Assembly (NCBI RefSeq): GCF_900113115.1
Contig: NZ_FOOF01000028.1
Coordinates: forward strand, 1 to 36,231
Length of the DNA stretch: 36,231 nt
Direction: 5' to 3'
Source: Duganella sp. CF458
GTDB taxonomy: Bacteria > Pseudomonadota > Gammaproteobacteria > Burkholderiales > Burkholderiaceae_D
This document shows, piece after piece, positions 32,288 to 36,231 of this stretch (position 1 is the first letter of the stretch; each line of letters starts with the position of its first letter). The translations under genes and the position numbers were made by a program. The notes under the pieces were generated by a model that was not told the DNA's origin, did no database searches, and saw nothing but the letters and a program-made list of their open reading frames with translations.

Positions 32288-35200
32288 TGATCTTTCAAAA
32301 GCGGTGACAGCCAGTTCACCAGGTGTTGGACGTGGGGCGACGCCAGCAGCGTCATGTGATTGCCGGTACTGACCCAGGATGTGGCCCCGGGTGCATGTGC
32401 ACGCCAGTTGGCAGCCCGCTCCAGCGGTGAATCGGCCGCCGCCGCGGTTTCCGACGCCAGCACCAGGTGCAGGTCGCCGGGATAGCCGGACGGTGGCAGG
32501 TATTGCGTGTTCAGGTTGGTGCTGAAGGCGCGCACGATGCCGCGCAAGGTGGCCACGCTGGTCCCGGCCGGCATCAGGCGTGCCGCGACCAGCCGCGCCA
32601 GCAACAGGCCGAGCTGGGAATCGTGATCGAGCCCGGCAAACGAAGCGGCCGACAGTCCCATCGAGCGGCCCAGCTTCTGTTCATACAGGCCGACCAGCTT
32701 CAGCAGCGTATCGATGCGGCCGTGGAACGGCGCCGTGGCCTCGGCCGCCAGCGGCGCGCGCGAATCGAGCACCGCCAGCAGCGCCAGCTGCTCGCCCTGT
32801 TCGCGCAGCTGGCGTGCCATTTCCGTGACGACCCAGCCGCCGAAGGAATGGCCCAGCAGGCGGTAAGGACCGCGCGGCTGCACTTCGCGCACCGACTTGA
32901 TATAGGCGCGCGCCGCGCTTGGCACGTCGGCATGCGGCGCCAGCTTGCCGCACAGGCCGCGCGGCTGCAGGCCGAACACCGGGATGGCCGGATCGAGCGC
33001 CTGCACCAGGTCGGTAAATGCCGTCACGCTGGCGCCGGCACCCGGCACGCAGAACAGCGGCGTCACGCCGCGCCGCCCGAATTGGATCGGGATGCGCGGT
33101 GCATAGCTGTGTTCCGGCAGTGCCGTGCGGCGGCCGCTGGCAGCCTGCAGTTCTTCCGACAGCGCCTGGCCCAGCGCCGCGATGTGCGGCGCCTGCATGA
33201 TGCTGTAGTGGTCGCCGTGCAGCTGGCGCAGCGTCAGGCGCTGGCCCAGCTCCGCCTGCCAACCCAGCGAGGCATCGCCGCGCTGCTCGCCGCTTGCGGC
33301 AAACACGGTGACCGGCAAGGCGGTGTGGGGACGGGCATAGTGTTCCAGCGCATAGGCGATCCCGTGGCGCACAGCCAGGTGGCGGCGCAGTACGCCGACA
33401 CTGACTTCGGACGGCAGGATGCCGGCCCGCTGTGCCGCCGCCAGCAGCGCATCGCAGTCGCCGGCCTGGGCCGCCTGCTGCAAGGCTGCGGGCGCCTGGC
33501 CAGCCGGCAGCCATGCCAGGCTGCACAGCCAAGCCGCGAAGTCGGCCGGGCCGGCGTCGCCGGCCCGGTAGCGGCTCTGGGTGTCGATCAGGCCCAGGAA
33601 CTCGACCTCTTCGTCGGCCCCGACCAGCTGCTGCGCCATTTCATAAGCAATAGTCCCCCCGGCAGACCATCCCGCCAGGCGGTATGGTCCGTGCGGCTGG
33701 ACCTTGCGAATTTCCTGCACATAGCTAGCGGCCATCTGTTCCACCGCATATAGCGGTGCCTCCCCGATTCCGAATCCCTTTGCAGCCAGGCCATACACCG
33801 GCAAATCCGACGGCAGCCAGGGTGCCAATTCACGCGCATAACCCACTTCTCCCTCGCCCGGATGGACCAGGAAGAGCGGCGTCAGGTTACCTTCAGGCCT
33901 GATCGGCACCAAGCTGTCAGAATTAGCAGTTGCCGCCCCAACGGCTGCGCAGAAGGCCGCCAGGGCTGGTTGGACGAACAGTTCGCGCAGCGGCGCCTGC
34001 AGGCCCAACTGCTGTTCGATCCGGCTCGCGACCTGCACCGCCAACAGGGAATGGCCGCCCAGCGCAAAGAAACTGTCGTTGCGGCCGACGCGCTGGGCAC
34101 CCAGCAATTCGGCCCAGATCGCGGCCACCGCCTGCTCCAGCGCGCCTTGCGGCGCTTCATAGCCGGCCGCCGCCAGGTCATCGTGGCCGGGCGCCGGCAG
34201 GGCGCGGCGGTCGATCTTGCCGTTCTGGTTCAGCGGCAGACGATCCAGGATCACGAAGGCGGACGGCAGCATGTACTCGGCCAGCCCTAGCGCCAGCTCC
34301 GCACGCAGTTGCGCCGCCGCCAGCCCGGCACCGGCTTGCGGCGCCACATAGGCCACCAGGCGCAGGTCGCCCGGCACGTCCTCGCGTGCCATCACCAGCG
34401 CACTGGCAACGCCCGCGCAACCGGCCAGGCGCGCCTCGATTTCGCCCAGTTCGATGCGGAAACCGCGGAGCTTGACCTGGAAATCGTTACGGCCCAGGTA
34501 TTCGATCGTGCCGTCAGGCAACCAACGGCCCAGGTCGCCGGTTTTATACATGCGGCCGCCGGCCTGGCCGCCGAAACGGTCGGGCAGGAAGCGTTCCGCG
34601 GTCAGTTCCGGACGGTTCAGGTAACCACGCCCCACCTGGACACCGGCGATATACAGCTCGCCCGCCACGCCGAGCGGAGCCGGTTGGCCCTGGGTGTCCA
34701 GGATATAGGCGCGGGTATTGGCCACCGGACGGCCGATCGGGATCTCACGCGGCGGCAATGCATCGCCCGCGCTGTAACGCACGGACGTCGCATACACCGT
34801 GGTCTCGGTCGGGCCATAGGTGTTGATCCAGTCGCAGCCGGCGCCCACGCCGCTGGCAAACCAGTCGGCCAGGCAACGCTGCTCGGCTTTCTCGCCCCCG
34901 ACCACCACCAGCCGCACGCATGGCGGCGGCAGCGCCCTGCCCTGCGCCACTTCGCGCGTCCACAGGTGCCAGAAAGCGGTTGGCAGGTCGGCCACCGTGA
35001 TGCGGTGCTCGGCTAGGAACTCGACATAGCTGCGGTCCGGCGCCACCATGTGCTCGGGACGCAGCACCACCGCGCCACCGACCGACAGCACCGGGAAGAT
35101 CTCGGTCACCGACGTGTCGAAGCCGAACGAGGCGAACTGCACAATGCGGTCGTCCGGGCCCATGCCGCACATCGCGATATGGTGGGCCAGCAGGTTGGCC

Positions 35201-36231
35201 GCCTGGCGGTGCTCGATCATCACGCCCTTCGGCGCGCCGGTCGAACCGGAGGTGTAGATGACATAAGCCAGGCTGTCGCCGGCCAGCCCGGCCGGGCGTA
35301 CGTTGCCGGCAGCGGATGCCGCATCGCCGTCGTTGTCCATCCGTTCCAGGATCACGACCGGTGCCGAGGTACCGGCCACCAATCCCGCGCAGGCAGGCGA
35401 CGCCAGGACAGCTGCCGGGGCACAATCGTTGACCATATAGGCGATGCGTTCCGCCGGATAAGCCGGGTCCAGCGGCACATAGCCGGCACCCGCTTTGAGC
35501 ACTGCCAGCAGCGCCACGACCATCTCGGCGCTACGGCTGCTGCAAACGGCCACCCGTGCATCCGGTCCGACGCCCAACGACTGCAGCTGCGCTGCCAGCA
35601 CATTGGCGCGGCGGTTCAATTCACCATAGCTCAGGCGGCGGTCGCCATCCACCAGTGCCAGGGCGGCAGGGTTGGTTGCGGCCTGTGCTTCGAAGGCGTC
35701 CTGCATCAAGCCCTCCGCCGCTGCCGCAGCTGTTGCATTGAAGCCTTCGGTCACCAGTTGCAGCTCGCCTGGTGCGTACATTGGCAGTGCCAGCACTGCT
35801 GCGTGCGGGGCGAGCATGCCTTGCAGCAGGTCGCCGAAGCGCTGCAAGGTGCGTTGCATGTTGGCCGCGTCGAACAACTCGCTCGCGTAGTTGAGTGCCA
35901 GTTCCAGCGTGTCGCCGGTGTCGACGATCGACAGCGAAGTATCGAAATGGGCAGTCTGGCTGTCCTGGCCCATGGCTTCGATCTCGAGGCCCGGAACCCT
36001 GGTTGCTTGCGGGTGGGCGTCCAGGTCCACCGTCAGCATGGTCTGGAACAGCGGGCTGTGCGCCATGCTGCGCTGCGGCTGCACCGCTTCGACCACCTGC
36101 TCGAACGGCACGTCCTGGTGGGCGTAAGCGTCCAGCGTCAAGGCTTTGACCTTGGCCAGCAACTGCGCCACGTCCAGGTTGCCGTCGGTCGACACGCGCA
36201 GGGCCAGCGTGTTGACGAAGAATCCCATCAG
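32284..36231 (-). CDS. Terminal non-ribosomal peptide synthetase, C(partial)-A-PCP-TE-TE, 5' end outside window
   Basis: The gene runs off the right edge; the visible 1,315 codons hold the last module. Residue numbers count from the Met at 36228. Residues 1-165 are the end of a condensation domain (GFFVNTLALR, QDVPFEQVVE). The adenylation domain (about 175-680) has YTSGSTGAPKG (325-335), NTYGPTETT (469-477), YKTGDLGRWLPDG and LPLNQNGKIDRR (664-675). The carrier domain has GGHSLL with the phosphopantetheine Ser727. Two thioesterases follow: GWSAGG (Ser855, Asp882, His1007) and GHSFGG (Ser1128, Asp1155, His1291), both with intact triads. Tandem thioesterases at the end of the last NRPS are known from Pseudomonas lipopeptide synthetases such as arthrofactin and massetolide. 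By the usual ten positions the substrate code reads D-T-T-D-V-G-T-V-Y-K; I do not assign an amino acid. The gene overlaps the MFS exporter start. Confidence 0.97.
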   Translation of the reverse strand: MMGFFVNTLALRVSTDGNLDVAQLLAKVKALTLDAYAHQDVPFEQVVEAVQPQRSMAHSPLFQTMLTVDLDAHPQATRVPGLEIEAMGQDSQTAHFDTSLSIVDTGDTLELALNYASELFDAANMQRTLQRFGDLLQGMLAPHAAVLALPMYAPGELQLVTEGFNATAAAAAEGLMQDAFEAQAATNPAALALVDGDRRLSYGELNRRANVLAAQLQSLGVGPDARVAVCSSRSAEMVVALLAVLKAGAGYVPLDPAYPAERIAYMVNDCAPAAVLASPACAGLVAGTSAPVVILERMDNDGDAASAAGNVRPAGLAGDSLAYVIYTSGSTGAPKGVMIEHRQAANLLAHHIAMCGMGPDDRIVQFASFGFDTSVTEIFPVLSVGGAVVLRPEHMVAPDRSYVEFLAEHRITVADLPTAFWHLWTREVAQGRALPPPCVRLVVVGGEKAEQRCLADWFASGVGAGCDWINTYGPTETTVYATSVRYSAGDALPPREIPIGRPVANTRAYILDTQGQPAPLGVAGELYIAGVQVGRGYLNRPELTAERFLPDRFGGQAGGRMYKTGDLGRWLPDGTIEYLGRNDFQVKLRGFRIELGEIEARLAGCAGVASALVMAREDVPGDLRLVAYVAPQAGAGLAAAQLRAELALGLAEYMLPSAFVILDRLPLNQNGKIDRRALPAPGHDDLAAAGYEAPQGALEQAVAAIWAELLGAQRVGRNDSFFALGGHSLLAVQVASRIEQQLGLQAPLRELFVQPALAAFCAAVGAATANSDSLVPIRPEGNLTPLFLVHPGEGEVGYARELAPWLPSDLPVYGLAAKGFGIGEAPLYAVEQMAASYVQEIRKVQPHGPYRLAGWSAGGTIAYEMAQQLVGADEEVEFLGLIDTQSRYRAGDAGPADFAAWLCSLAWLPAGQAPAALQQAAQAGDCDALLAAAQRAGILPSEVSVGVLRRHLAVRHGIAYALEHYARPHTALPVTVFAASGEQRGDASLGWQAELGQRLTLRQLHGDHYSIMQAPHIAALGQALSEELQAASGRRTALPEHSYAPRIPIQFGRRGVTPLFCVPGAGASVTAFTDLVQALDPAIPVFGLQPRGLCGKLAPHADVPSAARAYIKSVREVQPRGPYRLLGHSFGGWVVTEMARQLREQGEQLALLAVLDSRAPLAAEATAPFHGRIDTLLKLVGLYEQKLGRSMGLSAASFAGLDHDSQLGLLLARLVAARLMPAGTSVATLRGIVRAFSTNLNTQYLPPSGYPGDLHLVLASETAAAADSPLERAANWRAHAPGATSWVSTGNHMTLLASPHVQHLVNWLSPLLKDQ

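Overview
The window looks like chromosomal DNA of a high-GC Gram-negative bacterium. The gene families (YncD-type receptor, Yfa/Mag macroglobulin operon, RtcR/RtcBA, NRPS with RND pump) and the strongly G/C-biased third codon positions fit a betaproteobacterium, most likely Burkholderiales and perhaps an Oxalobacteraceae such as Massilia, Duganella or Janthinobacterium. The taxon is an inference. No rRNA or tRNA gene, insertion sequence, phage gene or CRISPR array was seen. Apart from the first ~370 bases, almost everything is coding.

Layout. (1) 1-2400: an AT-richer leader, then a YncD/PqqU-like TonB-dependent receptor on the + strand that has lost or lacks its signal peptide. (2) 2397-12398, - strand: a tightly overlapping six-gene, 10-kb operon in the order yfaA, yfaT, yfaS, yfaQ, yfaP, yfaP. 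It corresponds to the E. coli yfa locus and is the same kind of locus as the P. aeruginosa mag operon, which encodes a periplasmic alpha-2-macroglobulin and envelope partners. Here the macroglobulin carries a CVEQ thioester motif, which the described members of this operon type (Type II) are reported to lack. (3) 12465-18283: an RNA-repair island. A sigma-54-type promoter at 15567-15582 drives, leftward, a 69-codon small gene, rtcB (RNA ligase), rtcA (RNA 3'-phosphate cyclase) and a zinc-ribbon gene. The activator gene rtcR diverges from it, and a second complete rtcA lies tail-to-tail with rtcR. (4) 18340-20346: a phytase-like/esterase-like lipoprotein. (5) 20417-36231, - strand: the end of a non-ribosomal peptide gene cluster. 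It contains a terminal NRPS (C-A-PCP-TE-TE, 5' end outside the window), an MFS exporter, a complete RND tripartite pump (outer-membrane factor, adaptor, pump), an ABC exporter (ATPase and permease) and a membrane-anchored M28 peptidase.

How they work together. In the rtc island, RtcR senses RNA damage through its CARF domain and switches on ligase and cyclase through sigma-54; two extra small proteins and a second cyclase are unexplained additions. In the yfa/mag operon, a protease trap sits with proteins bearing NlpC/P60-like, SpoIID-like, transpeptidase-like and HExxH motifs, which points to peptidoglycan or envelope protection. In the NRPS cluster, translationally coupled genes suggest that the peptide, probably a lipopeptide judging by the tandem thioesterases, is released and then exported by the adjacent pumps. 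Two convergent gene pairs (at 2397-2400 and 17261-17264) share overlapping stop codons with no room for a terminator.
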